Below are positions 13,015-26,592 of a DNA stretch of 64,000 bases, piece by piece; within the stretch, counting starts at the first letter, position 1; every line of letters begins with the position of its first letter. The DNA lies in NCBI GenBank assembly GCA_947561395.2, contig OX387195.1:24567126-24631125 (forward strand), in the 5' to 3' direction. The position numbers were made by a program, and so were the translations under genes. The notes under the pieces are model-generated. The model was not told where the DNA came from. It saw nothing but the letters and a program-made list of their open reading frames with translations, and did not search any database. Origin of the DNA: Buxus sempervirens. Taxonomy: Eukaryota > Streptophyta > Magnoliopsida > Buxales > Buxaceae.

Positions 13015-13210
13015 TTAGGGGTCGCACGTACATACTACACGTCCTCACTCGTCGCATATAAGTAGGGGTTTAAATTCGAATATGGAAAGAACAGTGGGGT
13101 GGTTATAGTTTCGGATTATTTTAGTTGGGGAAGACAATAGTTGGAAAAAAAAAAAAAGAGGCTAGAATCTGGGAAAATATTCCTCCTCTTCTCTTTACTA
13201 ATAGTATGGA
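13015..13210 (-). mobile_element. short non-autonomous Helitron (196 bp)
   Basis: Minus-strand reading: starts A/TCCATACTATTAGTAAAG, continues AGAAGAGGAGGAATATT as in the elements at 39068, 39599 and 43227, and ends GTGTAGTATGTACGTGCGAC-CCCTAA. It aligns along its length with 39068-39266. The base after CTAA is G rather than T, so the 3' end is slightly degenerate. Confidence 0.7.
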
Positions 13211-13270
13211 TATCTCGTAACATTTGCAAACTGTCAAAAACCTCCCTTACTTGACGAACAAAATGATCAC

Positions 13271-14284
13271 TGTAGACATTGAAAATTTTGTGTTATCAAG
13301 TCAAAAAGTTGACCAAGTCAAATAATTGACTTTGGCAAATGATATCAAATCCAAGGCCAGGGCTTAACCCAACAAATAAGCCAGGTTAAACAAAATGATG
13401 GTTCGACCCTTAAATTATGAAATATGGGTCAAAACAAGCATCCTACAAATCCAACCCATTAACTTCAAATGGGCTCCACAAAGCAATATATGGGTTATAT
13501 TTGTTACTAAAACAAAATCGATGTCTTTTGGTAACAAAGTTGTGATGATCCAAAGAAGGAAAGTCACAACCCCACAAATGGCATAGAATATTAAAAAATA
13601 ATTCAATATTCAAATGAATGCCAAAATCAAAGCAAATAGATTCTTCAGTATGGTATGCTCAATCAAATTCAAATTGTTGCCAAATGAGACACACCCTCAT
13701 AAGGAAATTCTCAATCAAAAGAGATCCTCATATTAAGGCAAGTGTTCATAACTTTTGTCTATAAATAAAGGACCTCAATGAGAAGAAAGAAGGATGATTT
13801 AAGCTCTAGAAGACTTGCCTAAAGCTTGGGGAAACTTTGCAGAAATCAAAAGGCAAATTCAAGCTATAGAAGTTCTGCCTAAAGCTTGGAGAAACTCTGT
13901 AGAAATTCAAAGAGAGTTGGAGAAACTCATTCAATTCTACACCAAATCTACCTCGTTTTCTCTCTATCAAATTTATACTTTGAGAAAAGAGAAGACAAAA
14001 TCACAATCACAACAAAGGAAGATCGTCCGGTTCGAGACCAAGCTTTACGGCTCCCGAATTAAAGATCGAAGTCTAATTTGAGATCAAGCTCTCGTAGCCC
14101 TTAAGTTGAATATTGAAGTTTCATTCAAGATCAAGCTCGTGTAGCCCTTGGATCAAGTCCCATCAAGGAGATCGAATCAGAGGAGAATCACAAAGATTGT
14201 AACCCATTTCTTCATTTTAATACAAATTGTTATTTGTTACATTTTTCTTGTCTTTTGTTTTAGACACAAAAATTTGTGTTAACA
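13271..14284 (+). mobile_element. solo LTR, 1.0 kb, with perfect 5-bp target duplication
   Basis: Runs from TGTAGACATTGAAAATTTTG to AAATTTGTGTTAACA and is flanked on both sides by ATCAC (13266-13270 and 14285-14289). The TGTAGACA start with an A/T-rich AAATTTGTG end is common in plant Ty3/gypsy LTRs. A TATA-like TATAAATA lies near 13760, as expected for an LTR promoter. No internal region remains. The intact duplication suggests a comparatively recent insertion and recombination. Confidence 0.85.
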
Positions 14285-15930
14285 ATCACATATGCTTCAT
14301 TCCAGAGATTAAAAGTTGCTTATGTCAGAAAAAAAATGGTTTATACATAAAATGCCCCCTAAATTTTATTAAAATACTTTAATTATGTATGTTAAATGAT
14401 AAAATTACCTTTATCTATATGCTCACAAAGAAAACTTATAAAGAATGTCCAACGGAGGAAACCAGAGGTTTATTTTTGCTAAAACTTATTTAGTTGCATC
14501 AACTCTTCAAAATACTTTATGACCATTTGCACGTATGTGAAAGAAGATATTTCGTGTCATTATCCCTTTTCATATCACAATTCCTCTTTCAACTATAATT
14601 ATTTACATTTGGACCAACAAAAGTTATTAACAAAATATCCTTGAAAATTTAAGATAGATTTAACCTTAGGAAGCTCGCATATAAGGTATCCATTCAAAGA
14701 CGTTTTCTAGTGTGTACAGATTTGAAGTTCTTACGGTAAAATTTGGTTTCTTTTGTTGAATCTGTTTTCTATGCACGTCTCTCTTGTAGACTATGTACCG
14801 CCAACTAGAAGGTGGAAAAGAGGTTGGTGAGCTTATGTTACAAATTTGACCCAACCAACTTCAAAATCCAGACAGAAGTCATTTTTCAGCCCATCCCAAT
14901 TGTCATCCTAATTGGTCGTATGCTGCTGTGAATTGGAAATTGGATTTTGGAAATAATGTATTCTGAAGGATAAAAAATCTTCCTTCTAACGATGGCTTGA
15001 CAATCGATTAAACTAGTAAAATTGATATAGCCGCCCAACAAGAAGAACTGCTGGTTCAAACTTATTAAAAAACCTTTTCTTACTCTTTGAATTGAAACAG
15101 TCCATAGGTCTTACTTGTGGTCATGTCCTAATAATATTCATAGGGACAAGGAGACGTGAGAAACTGGAATCCATTTTTCACATGAGAGATTGTAAGTTTG
15201 TAACCTATTATACTTTGGCTACTTATGTAGAGATATTTGAATAGGCATGTGAACTATATTTTAACTCATATAACTATTAACAAATTTATAATGTATTGGG
15301 AAATGGTACGTACACTTCTATATGTGTCAGTTAAATCATGCTACAGTAGACCCTGCAATTAACCATTGTGGGATGCTGCCAGGTGTAACATCTCATGATA
15401 GTTGCTCTTTCAATGACATTTCACATTGAAAAATGTAGTTACCGTTGGATGTTGTAGGTTCTGGCATCTCAGCGATAGAAAACAAGACTTTTAGATGTTT
15501 TGCGAGGTGTCATTTGCCAGTAGAGCTGAAGTTAGGTGGAGTGAAATTCACATCACACCTAATTTTTGAGTTTGCTACAAGTCTGCTAGTGTGAATCCAG
15601 TAGCCTAACGTTGAATTTTTCAATCAGCTTAAGCCCTAATCCTCATCCTCAGTCGCAAAAATTTCACAATAGGGTTGTGATTTCTCCGTGAATATTAAAA
15701 AGCTTTTCAGAAAAATACAACACACGTGCTACAATTGGGGTTGCGGTCGTAGAGTCGGTAGGTTTTCGCAGGACGATTTTGACATTTCCGTCAATTTATT
15801 GCAGAATCCCTAAACACAATCCATATGATTCTCATTTTTCTTTTTCCTTTTTCGGGTTGTATCCATATATGGATTCTTATTAATGATGCAAAAGTTAAAA
15901 CGTAACCGAAGCATCCGGTACTTTTGCTGA
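14285..15930. other. intergenic upstream of tryptophan synthase alpha
   Basis: A+T-rich sequence with no convincing gene or bounded element. Short open frames here are on neither strand protein-like. The proximal 300 bases should contain the TSA promoter. Confidence 0.4.
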
Positions 15931-15940
15931 TTTATAAAAG
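15931..15940 (+). promoter_or_regulatory. TATA box of the tryptophan synthase alpha gene
   Basis: TTTATAAAAG lies 54-63 bases before the ATG at 15994, giving a short 5' leader of about 25-35 bases. Confidence 0.7.
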
Positions 15941-15993
15941 GGAGGTTCTGAAACGGCTCTCATGCGCAGAGCTGATCCTTCAGTGTTTTCGTA

Positions 15994-18900
15994 ATGGCTC
16001 TTGCTCCTAAAACAAGTAGCTTTCTGCAACCGAAGAGATTTCAGAGCCAAGTTTTACGTCTTTCTCCTCAGAGATTTACTGTTTCGTTCAAATCTTTCAA
16101 GGCAATGGCTTCTATTAGTATCGCCCCAGCAGTTGGAATCTCTGAAACATTTAGCAGATTGAGAAAGGAAGGCAAAGTAAGAACCTGAGTTGCTTAAATC
16201 TTCTTGTTGCTCCCTTTGTTCTTTATTACCGATTCACTAGTCTTCCTGACAGTTTCACGGTCTGTGTTTAACTGGGTGTTCATTATTTTTTATATTCGGT
16301 TCCGTTATGTTGGAATTTGGCCTTTTTCTGATTGGGTTTGAATTGGGTGTTTGGGGCTTTCTGTTGGATATTTGAATTTATGCTCGGTGGTAAAATCAGA
16401 TGCGGTTTTTCAACTAATAATGTGTCATGAGGTGAGAAAATTTGTTTAAAGATAAGAGAGGGTGAAGAATTTACTGGAATGGGATGATGTAAATGTAATC
16501 TCTATCTGCATTTAACTCATTGCTCCGTTTTCCATCGGCATAGCCATGTATGAAGATGCATAATAAAAGGCTTTGAATGTTTTAAGTTTTGATGCTTGAC
16601 CATCTCTTTACAACAGGTCATGATAAATTTATTAGTTAATTAATGGAAGATTTGATGCACAAGTTAGATTGTTGCTCCCCGCATATTTCCAGGTTGTCTT
16701 CGAAACATCGTACTTGTAATCGGCCTAATTAGATAACTGTCATGACTTTCATATGGGCAGCTTTCCGTCACCTGTTTGTGATATATTCTAATGACTTATC
16801 GTGGAGCTGTTTAGTGTTCAGGATTATGTGTTATTGGTCTTCCGTTGCATGTTTATTTGTAAATTTTGCTATTTTTATGAGTTACAAATGGTTTTATCAT
16901 TGCTTATCATTGCCTATGTAAAATCTTCATGATGCCTCTAATTTGTTTAAATACATAAGTTTTTTCTTCTTGCTACTCACAAGACATAGCTGAATCATGT
17001 CTTTTTGAGATTAGATTATCACCTATAAAGAGCTTTCTGTTATTGACCTTCTTTTGGCATCTGTAATGCATCGAGGTTTAAAATGCGAATAAAGGAGTGC
17101 ATTGAGGTTTAAAGTATGAATACAGGAATTTAGGCATCCTGATACACTCATTAAACCACTTTGTAAACTATTGAAATTGAAATATGTCAGATAAGTTAAG
17201 ATCATTTTTATATAAGTTATAGTAATAGACTTTTAGTTTCTATATATTGTCTTTTGCAACAAACTGAGATATTTTGCCTCTTAAGTTTTGGCTTCTGTAA
17301 TCAAAGCTACTTTGAGCCAACAGATTCCTCAGTGTCCTTTTCCTTGAGATGCTATGTAACTATAGTATTACCATGAGGTAATTGGAACCTCATTGTCATT
17401 AGGTGTTCAACATAGATGTTGCAATTACTTTAGTTGTCTATGATTGCTTTTATATCTTAAATTTGCAAAGATTGAGATTGTGTGATTGATTCAACAGTCA
17501 GCATGAACTTCTGCTTCAGTCTGCAGTTATACTATTTTTGTGTTTTATTTATTTCAGCCAAGGCACGTGTAACTTTTGAAAACTTTAATTTTAACACTTG
17601 CAAACGTTAACATGCATGAACAAAGTGTTTCCTTGAGTGCTCCTTGGTCTGATTCACAACTTTAATTTTTTTTCCTGTACTAGCCATCTCTGTCCAAGAA
17701 CACGTGATACTTGGTTAGTGATTTTTGTCCCAGAATTGTTCAAAACATGTTTTCTTATTTGGAAGGTGGTTAAGCCTTTCCTGTAACTTTTGTTGTGTTT
17801 GGTCCTTTGACATTCTTAACAATGAACAAGTGGAGAAATGATACTCATTCCCTTGGCAACAGGTTTCAGAGTTTGAGCTCTAGCTGGCCAATTCAACTGG
17901 GAAAAACAGGGATTTTTCTTCGTTTCCATGATAATGTAAAATATTAAGGTTTTGAGACGTCAATTGCTCTTAAGGAACATAACTGCGTCTATAATATTTG
18001 ATGCAAACTGTTGAATTTGAAAATTTTAACTCTTCATGAGCTCCAAAAGGATAAAATGATGTTGGTTTCTTGAATACTGCAAAAATTAAGGCAGAGTTTT
18101 CACTTGAATTTTACTTTATATGGGGCAACAATTCATGTCAGTTTTGACGATTTGAATATGAATAAAACCTAATTCTGTCAATTCTATTTTTTTGTTTTGA
18201 TGTTTGTGGTGCAATCTAAAATCAACTCGCAAGCCTATGATATTTTCTTAATGTAATGGCATCTACATGTATCTGTGTACAGGTGGCATTTATCCCTTAC
18301 ATTACAGCTGGAGATCCTGACCTATCAACCACAGCTGAAGCACTGAAGGTGCTTGATTACTGTGGCTCAGACATAATTGAATTGGGTTTACCGTACTCTG
18401 ATCCTTTGGCAGATGGCCCAATTATCCAGGTTTGATTGCACGTTAATTTACAGCTTTAATTTTTCTTTTTCCTGTTTGCTTCTCTTTCCTGATATATCAT
18501 TATTCAGGCTGCTGCTACACGGTCATTAGCAAGAGGCACCAATTTTGATGCTGTCATTTCCATGTTAAGGGAGGTAGTTTCATCTTTACATCTGCTATTT
18601 CTCTCTCTCTCTCTCTATAGATCTTTTTATCTATCTATCTCATTCCCAGACTCCCATATTAAATGACATCAGCTAATGGATGATGCCTTTCAACCGTTGT
18701 AGAACAGGACCTAGAAGCATTCATGGGTCCCATGCCTCCCTAGGAACAGCTTTTAGAGGCATATGTTGAGTTAGGCAGGAAACATACTAATGGGTGTGAA
18801 TACAATGATGTTAAAGGTGTATGTTTGTATAATGTTTATTTAATTTCTCGCATTTTTCAGCAAAATTGATGTAGCAATTCATTTTTGAATAAGCAGGTGG

Positions 18901-21900
18901 TCCCACAAATATCTTGTCCAGTTGCTCTGTTTTCATATTACAATCCAATACTAAAGCGTGGCGTTGAGAAGTTCATGTCCATCATAAAAGATGCTGGCGT
19001 TCATGGTAATTTACATATTATGTTTTTTTGGAAATTTTAAGGTGTCTAAATTGGTATTTTGGTTTATTTGTTCATCTGTATGTGGCAATGACATTGCTAG
19101 ATTAAAACTTGATCTTAATATTATGGAATTTGCTTAAGGCTTTGTTGTATAATTTCTTGATGTTATTATTGAGCAGTAAATGTGTCAAGTGAATGATAAA
19201 TTTATAGCATGGTTAAGTGTGTAAAGGGAGACCTCCTCCCTTTTTTTAACTCTTTGTTAGCATCTGATGACTATAGTATGTAAATAGTCCTAGAGGATGA
19301 GGATATCAATTTAGTGTCTTTTTGTTGGAGTTACGTGCAAGGATAAGGCTGGGAAATGATTATTTATAGCCTTTTGGTCTTTAATGTTTGACTTTTATGA
19401 GCAATAGTTATTTGTCTTATATGTTCTCAAGCATACTATTATTTTTTATGGGGCATTTATTTGGATCTCATTAGATGTGACCAAACTCATCAAGCCACAT
19501 TATAGGATTTTAGGTGTTCGACTTAAGGATATGCAAATATTTGACTATCCATTTTGCACATAAACTTGAAATCATCACAGTTGCGTTGAAACTAGAGCTG
19601 TATGTGAGTGCATGCGTTCATATACACTGGACAGCTAGTAAAGGACATGCACTCAAGACCTTTCCATAGACAGTGTATTCTTCTTCTGCAACTTATTTAT
19701 TGTGCTTAGGACCTATGAGTTTTATTTATTCGTAGGACTTTATGTTGATTACTTTGATATACCAACTTAGGTTGTATCCTGTTTGTCTCAGTAGTCAACA
19801 TTACAACTAGGAACTTAGTAAGGGATCACCCTTCTTGTTGAAGGGAGAACTCCCAGTTTGGATTGGTTGATTATTTTGATGCTTTATTCCCATTACTTGG
19901 ATTGGATAAAATATTTTTCATCTTTTTCTAAATATAGAAATTTACTTGTATATTTATTTCTAATAACGAATCCCTGAAAAATATGATGTTTTAGTGTTGA
20001 AACAGTAATGAATTTCTCTGGTCCATTGCCATTATGAGTTACATTAGAAAAGATAATGTATGAGTTTTTGTGTGGAATTTCCTCTCTTTTATTTTCATTT
20101 ATTTATTTTTTTCAATGAATCTACTTGCAATGTTTTATTGGTTGTTATCACTATGAATAAAACTTATAACCAGTCCTGGTTGGGTTAGTATATATTAGGA
20201 TGAATCCAGGAAAGAGTTTCAAATGCTTGAAAATTCAATCAAGGAAGGAGTTTCAAATGCTTGAAAATTCAATTGGATTCACTTAGAAGTGGTATCCACA
20301 ACCTAGAAAGGAGATTGCGTAAGGAATTTTTTTCTTCCTCTCTTTTTTAGGGTAAAGTTCATAACTCTCTATTTGATGGTTTTCTGACCTTTTTATCTAC
20401 AAGTTAACTGTCCAGAGGTGAGATCAATAACCATTAACCACTATGTTGACCTCTTCTGATTAAGCTTGTACTTCTAGAGTTTATTTTGGTTCTTTCTAGG
20501 TATGCCTTCAAACGATTCTTCTTGACGTGAAACACGAAAGCTATCGTACTTGTTTGGTGATCTTAAGACGTTAGATTTTTTCAAAATCAATATATTTAAT
20601 TTATAATTATTTTTTAGTTATTTATTTATTTTTCATGTTTGTATGTTTTGAAAACCGAATTCTCCTCCAAACCTGACATGCCAGTGACTCGTCTTGAGTT
20701 TTTCAGTTAGTATTCCTAGTGCTAAATTCTATGTCCATCATTTGGATTGGTATGGTTAGATGAAAATCAGTCTTCATCATTTTCTGTCATTTTGTGTAAT
20801 TGGAATTCAAACAATTTTTTCCTGTATGGACCGTGGCCTCATATTTTCGATAATATTTAAGATTGTGTGGCTTCTGCTAATTGAATATGAGTAAACAATA
20901 TGTAAACAATGAAGAGTGGTGTTCAACATTCTTATTATATATCGGCATTGAGAAAAAAACTTTGTTTGTTGAAGCATCTTTGTGGCAAAAACGATTTAGT
21001 TTGATGCAGAATGGAGCGGACCGCTCGGCCTGCATGTTTGTAAACTTAAGCTCAACCTACATGTCTGATATGCCCACTTAAATGTTCATCCATCCATGGG
21101 TAAATTAACCTTGGTTAGTTGAGAATACTCATGAATTGTCTTGCTAATCCATATTAATAGTCCATTAAGATGGTTCATACGAAGGTCGCTTTTAGAATGG
21201 TATTTTGAATTGTACTTTATGTAAAATCAGCAGTTTTTTACTTCTCTTTTGGAAGTTATTTTTACAAATTAATTTTCTTATGTTGTGTTACTCCTCTTTC
21301 TAAGTAGGAAAGAAAAGATTTTCCATGATGTAATCTTCTGTTTTGATGGGGGCACATTAGTGAAAGCTCCGCTGAGGTTTAGTATAATAGGCAGCTACCT
21401 TACCCGTCTTTTCTAGAACTTCATTGGCCTCCCATCTGTTTTAAATATAGTGTCATTTACTTTTCATGCATAAACAGTCTATCTATATTTCTTAATGGAA
21501 ATTGCTGATAAACTTACAATAGGTAACCATTTTATTCTTTAAGTAAACTGTCAGTAAAAGTGAGAACTTACTTTTTTCTTACTCTACCATCAAGAGTGTC
21601 TTACTAGTCTCTCTTTGTTGATAAAACATCTCTTAGTTACAAATTTTGTAGGTGTGGGAAATAGTCCTAACATGACTTGTCAAATATTTATTTAAAAAAG
21701 AAATATAATAACTACAAGTGAGATGATTATTCATAGCTGGGTGTATATAACATTTAATAACCATTCATAGCTCTTTAAGTTGCTTTCCTGAAAGTGAAAA
21801 CTTCTCTATAACAATGATGGAACCTTCAAATTTTTTTATTTATTTTTATTTAACTTTCTAGCATTTCATGGTCAATTAATTTATATGTAGACATCAAAAT

Positions 21901-24900
21901 TCCTTTATCCATAAGATGTTGTAAAGCATATCATGTAATTTGATGCAAAGTAATTTGGCCAAAGGCCTGCCATTGGTAGACACTCAATATACGCAAACTG
22001 TTGTGTTCAATTTAATTTTTATCCTGTTCTTCCCCTGAATCTTGGTTCCATGTAACTTCTAAAATTCAAAAGAAAATTAATTCTGTCCTTGAAGCAGTCA
22101 AATATAATAAAACTATTACATTTAGTCTATGAATGTATTATATAATGGCCTTATATTATTGTTAGCTCCTTGGAATCTGTAACTTCCATAGCAGTTTTTT
22201 TTTTTTTGGATTCGGTAATAGGGATTATATTAATTCAAAAGTTTAAACAGCTTGGGCTACAAATTTGTACACCAGGAGTGTACTACTGACTGTAACTTTC
22301 ATAGCAGTTTGACAGTCTTTTCTTTTCCTCTATTCTCTTCTTATTATGCCCTTCTACAGATCTGATTTAGGATCTGATGTTATACCAATCTTTTCAGGGC
22401 TTGTGGTTCCAGATGTTCCTCTGGAGGAGACTGAAATATTGAGAAGGGAAGCTGCTAAAAAAGACATCGAACTAGTAGGTTCCACTACTTGTATTTTTTT
22501 CCCTCAATTTTTGTTTAGATTTGGGTTTATGCATGCAAGAGAAACTGAATACTGCATCTTGGCTTATTAAGCCTGTCAATACTTGTTTGCTAAATTTTAA
22601 AATACGAAAATTGATGTCTAAAAGCATTAACCATCGAATAAGTTGCTCTATAAATAATTATTGTTACTAAAATTTAGATTTGATACCTCGTAATAGCCAA
22701 GTACTTCCGCAATTGACAGACTTGGGCATATGCAATATTCATTTGTAACTTTTTGGGTGGGTAATGATCTTGTTTAAATTGATATTTCATTAAACTGATT
22801 AATATTCCAAGATCTTTCATGCTATAGAATTTCTTATGAGTAATTTATTTTCATCGTCCAGTTTAGATGTTATCTATTATCTTTTACTTATAAACTGATA
22901 GGGGTCTGCCTCAATCCCTTATTGCAGAGGCTTCTCTTGCCTTTGTGGCCATAGTGTGGACTTTGAACATACATAGACCTTTAAGTACTAGTATGTGAAA
23001 TAATGCTTTTGAGAGTGATCAACACTCCATTGAAAGTAAAAAGGAGTTTTTTAGTCCATATTTAACTCTTAGTAATAAAATTCTGTATACCAATCGATGG
23101 TAAATTATGATATAATAACTGTTTTGTACCATGATAGAATGATACTGAAAGTGGTAACCTTAGCTGCTTACCATTTATTTCCTTATGTATTTATATTTTT
23201 GTAGCATGATAGCATGTTTGAACTTTGAAGTTATGTGACATGGTGAACTGGCCGTGTATGGTGAAAGGGTTAAAAGAAAATGTTTAGATTGACACTAATT
23301 AACAAAAAGGCACATTTTCAGAGGAAGAGCTTAAACAAGTAACATTACTAAAAGAAAAACAGGAAATAGAGTTTATATTGACACTATTAACAAAAACATT
23401 CAACTCCGCTAATTTGAAGGGAGATACCATGGAATGGTGCCTGGATTTATATTTTTTCCCTGATAAAGTTAATACAATTTATCTGAAAACATAGTATGAT
23501 GATATTTGTCTTAAAAATTTCTGAATCTTCAAGACACTTCTTTTAGATCAATTTAAATGGCAAGGTTCTGATTCATGCCATCAATTGTCGGGATGCAATA
23601 ATTGGAATCTTTTATATTGGTGGCAGAGGATTTGATCTCTTCCAAATAGAATTCCATTAGCCATAGCTTATAATTATGAGGATGGCAACATGGTGGTTGA
23701 CTCTCTGGCCATTTTGGTATGGCCCATTCAACAGTCTCAACATGCAACCATTGCAATCTGTTATGTTGGTGGCACAGGATCTAACTCTTCTAAGTAGAAT
23801 TCTATTAGCCGTAGCTTATAATTACAGGGAAGGCGACATGAAAGCTGACTCTTTGGCCAATTTGGTGTGGACTATTCAACGATCCACTATACCTACAGAT
23901 CTTATTGAAATAGTAAAATTCTGATTTCTCATGATGCTGCTTGGGTTCCATCAATATTTGTCGACTTCTTTCTTTTTGGGAAAATTTTACTCCCTGGCTT
24001 GTGGAACTTTGACTTTACAGGGAAAGATGATTATTCTTTATTATAACCCTATCAAGTACATTCACTTGAAATTTGTTCTTCTCCCGAGTTAGAAAGTTAG
24101 ATGTAGCATATATAATACTTCAAATACTATCTTCTATATTGTTATGTTATTGATGAGAATGTCTACTCTGGTACCACTTGGTGGTACCAGCGTGGAACTG
24201 ATGGACGGATGCCCCTGTTAGTAGAGGGCTCCACACTTCCAAGCCCCATCCCTGCCGATGGTATCACAGTACCATCAGATTATGGGACTAGAGGAAATGC
24301 ATTCATTATTGATGTATGTATCAGGTTATTCTGTTGCACACATAGAATGTATGCAATGTGATATTTTGCACCCTTATATTAGTTTGTAAAATACCTTGTG
24401 ATGTGTGTGTGTGTGTGTGTGTGTAGATCTTTTCCTCTTTTCTGATGGACTGATTTTATCATGCAGCCGCTTTTTGTAATCTTGTCATCTATTTTGTTTT
24501 ATGAAAAAGACTTTAAGCATTTATTTTGTTATGCTATTTAGGTGCTTCTCACAACGCCCACTACTCCAACAGATCGAATGAAAGCCATTGTTGAAGCTTC
24601 AGAAGGATTTATATACCTTGTAAGATCCTTTTCTAGATTGTTTTCTATTATCTTTATATTATAAGTTTTTTTGATGATTTTTTTGGGTTTGGGAGGGTGC
24701 TTTGTCTATGACTTTAGGCCTGCATTGAAAATAAGCTCTTTTCTCCAACTTATCATACCCCATGTAAAAGGGACCATAATCTGGAAATATACTTAAATAT
24801 GAAAGTGCCATCCATTTCGATGTCTGCTTGTTAAATTCTTTGATTTTTTCAATTTATTAATTAATTTATTTTTTGTGAATAATCTTTATAATTAAATTGA

Positions 24901-26592
24901 TATTATAGTCCCCCGACTTGTCTGGTACAACTGTGGTCTATATCTAATTTTCTTATTCTCTTTTCTATTCTGTTCTTGCAACCACTTGAGAAATATTGCA
25001 GTTTGTTTGTCTTGGTTCTCAAATGTTATTTTCATCTAGAATGATTGTTTCTATGAATGTGGCATTCAAGGTTGTATATTTGGAAGATTCAGTTTCCTAT
25101 CTGTAGAGAAAAGGTTCCTTCTCCAGTAGCATTATAAAAGGGAAAAAAGACGATGATTGCTTTTGCATTTCCCTTTTATATGTCTTTATTGTTGCAAGAT
25201 TACCTTTAAGTACATAATATTTTTTATAGGTGAGCGCAGTTGGAGTTACTGGTGCACGTTCATCTGTAAGTGGGCGGGTTCCGTCTCTTTTACAGGAAAT
25301 CAAGAAGGTCTGTCTCTTTCATTTGTATTTCATTTCTATGAAATCTTAAGATGCTTCAATAATCAACCTCAAATAAATCCATAAAATTTGGATCAACCCA
25401 GTTCTTTTATGGGACTTACCATTGTAACATTACTCTTGGAAGCTAATGCGGGCTATGCACGTTCAAAATATTAGAAGACAATGTGGTTTTATATCAATAG
25501 ATGGATCACAGTCTCTGACTACAGTTCTGCACCTGGTATATGTGTAGTCAAAATTGTTTATTTGATAGGTTATCTGAAAAAGGGGTTTTCCAATTATCTG
25601 TGGGTAAACCTCTGGACATCAGCCTGTACAAGTTACATGCGACAATGTGATTTAAATCATGTAACTGACAACTAGCTTGGTTCTGAAGAAAAAATGGCAC
25701 GAGAAAACTATATAGAAATGAATGTAAAAACAATGTGGAAGACGAGGGGATGCATTGACCGTTGAATAATGCATCCTAGGTTCATCGATTATCCATGATC
25801 AACTTCTTTTTTGCAATAACACGTACCCAAGGGGAAGTTGAATCCCTGCTGCCTTCTTGAAAGAGCAATTTCTTGAATCACTGGTGTTTGTACATGTTAT
25901 GCGGTGACCCCGATGAACGCTCCACCAGTATGTAAAATTGTTGGTTGAGTTACCTGGTTTCCTAATAGATTAGCCTGTTATAATATGCCAGCCCAAAATT
26001 CTGCACCCCATGGAAATTACAAGATCACCCTGAGGGTGTTTATTTGTTGGGATGGTTAAGTGATTATCTATTGTTAAAAAATTGATAAGTACCTGTTTGG
26101 TATGCATAGCTTATAAATTGAGGGGTTTGAATGGTGAATTTTGTATGTTTAATGTACAGATCAATGAAGGAAAAAAAAAAAAACTAGATCAATGTGTGTC
26201 ACCTATCTGGGCGGGCGGCTATTGCCTGAGTATATTATGTCTAACAACTTGTTTTTTTGTTATTTAATGCGGCCCACTTAATTTGGTCTTTTAACAGGCA
26301 ACAACAAAACCGGTGGCAGTTGGTTTCGGCATATCAAAACCAGAGCATGTGAAACAGGTTTGTTGTAACATATAACTCAATGTGTACTTTGCCTCTTTTG
26401 AAGGCATGTTGACTCATTTGAGAGATTTGTCATCAATTCCTAATTTTTTGTTCATTCCAGATAGCAGGATGGGGAGCTGATGGTGTGATTGTTGGTAGTG
26501 CGGCGGTGAAAATACTGGGGGAAGCAAAATCTCCAGAAGAAGGGTTAAAGGAACTAGAATCCTTCGTCAAGTCCTTAATGGCTGCACTATGA
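15994..26592 (+). CDS. TSA1: tryptophan synthase alpha chain, chloroplastic (nine exons)
   Basis: Cleaves indole-3-glycerol phosphate to indole and glyceraldehyde 3-phosphate in the plastid, normally channelling indole to the beta subunit. Exons: 15994-16176, 18283-18429, 18508-18573, 18897-19005, 22398-22474, 24542-24619, 25230-25307, 26298-26357, 26461-26592. All introns are GT-AG and phases agree, giving 309 residues, the normal length with a transit peptide (residues 1 to about 45, rich in Ser, Arg and Lys). The catalytic pair is present: Glu94 in [11 protein letters not shown] and Asp105 in LADGPIIQ, eleven apart as in bacterial TrpA E49/D60. The phosphate-binding parts [17 protein letters not shown] and [11 protein letters not shown] follow. 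A polyadenylation signal AATAAA lies at 26728. Introns 1, 4 and 5 are about 2-3.4 kb and hold LINE remnants. An indole-releasing IGL paralog cannot be excluded from sequence alone. Confidence 0.96.
18601..18616. repeat. CT microsatellite in TSA intron 3
   Basis: Eight CT units, 28 bases after the exon 3 donor, followed by a CTAT-rich stretch. Confidence 0.85.
20212..20277. repeat. tandem duplication of about 33 bp in TSA intron 4
   Basis: The unit containing GAGTTTCAAATGCTTGAAAA followed by TTCAAT is present twice back to back, nearly unchanged, so it is a recent local duplication. Confidence 0.85.
22177..22310 (-). mobile_element. 5'-truncated retroposon (LINE/SINE tail) with 21-bp target duplication
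   Basis: A run of 14-15 T (22194-22208, the poly(A) tail of a minus-strand insert) is followed by about 80 bp of unique sequence. The segment is bracketed by CTGTAACTTCCATAGCAGTT and CTGTAACTTTCATAGCAGTT (22177 and 22290), one mismatch in about 21. It lies in TSA intron 4, about 90 bp before exon 5. Confidence 0.85.
23570..23925 (+). mobile_element. tandemly duplicated LINE RNase H fragment in TSA intron 5
   Basis: Two adjacent, similar copies of about 180 bp. The second reads [18 protein letters not shown], which matches the end of the RNase H domain of plant L1-type LINEs (YREGN-x-ADxLAN). The first has the same bases with frame damage (GAATTCCATTAGCCATAGCT against GAATTCTATTAGCCGTAGCT). 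Confidence 0.6.
24402..24424. repeat. TG microsatellite in TSA intron 5
   Basis: About eleven TG units, roughly 120 bp before exon 6. Confidence 0.9.

Noticed and set aside
13815-14081. 88-codon frame with a repeated PKAW..EI motif
   Set aside because: It lies wholly inside the solo LTR (13271-14284), and the repetition comes from a 54-base duplication of non-coding LTR sequence.
24170-24300. GGTACCACTTGGTGGTACC inverted repeat in TSA intron 5 as a transposon end
   Set aside because: No partner end or target duplication was found. It may be a short chance palindrome.
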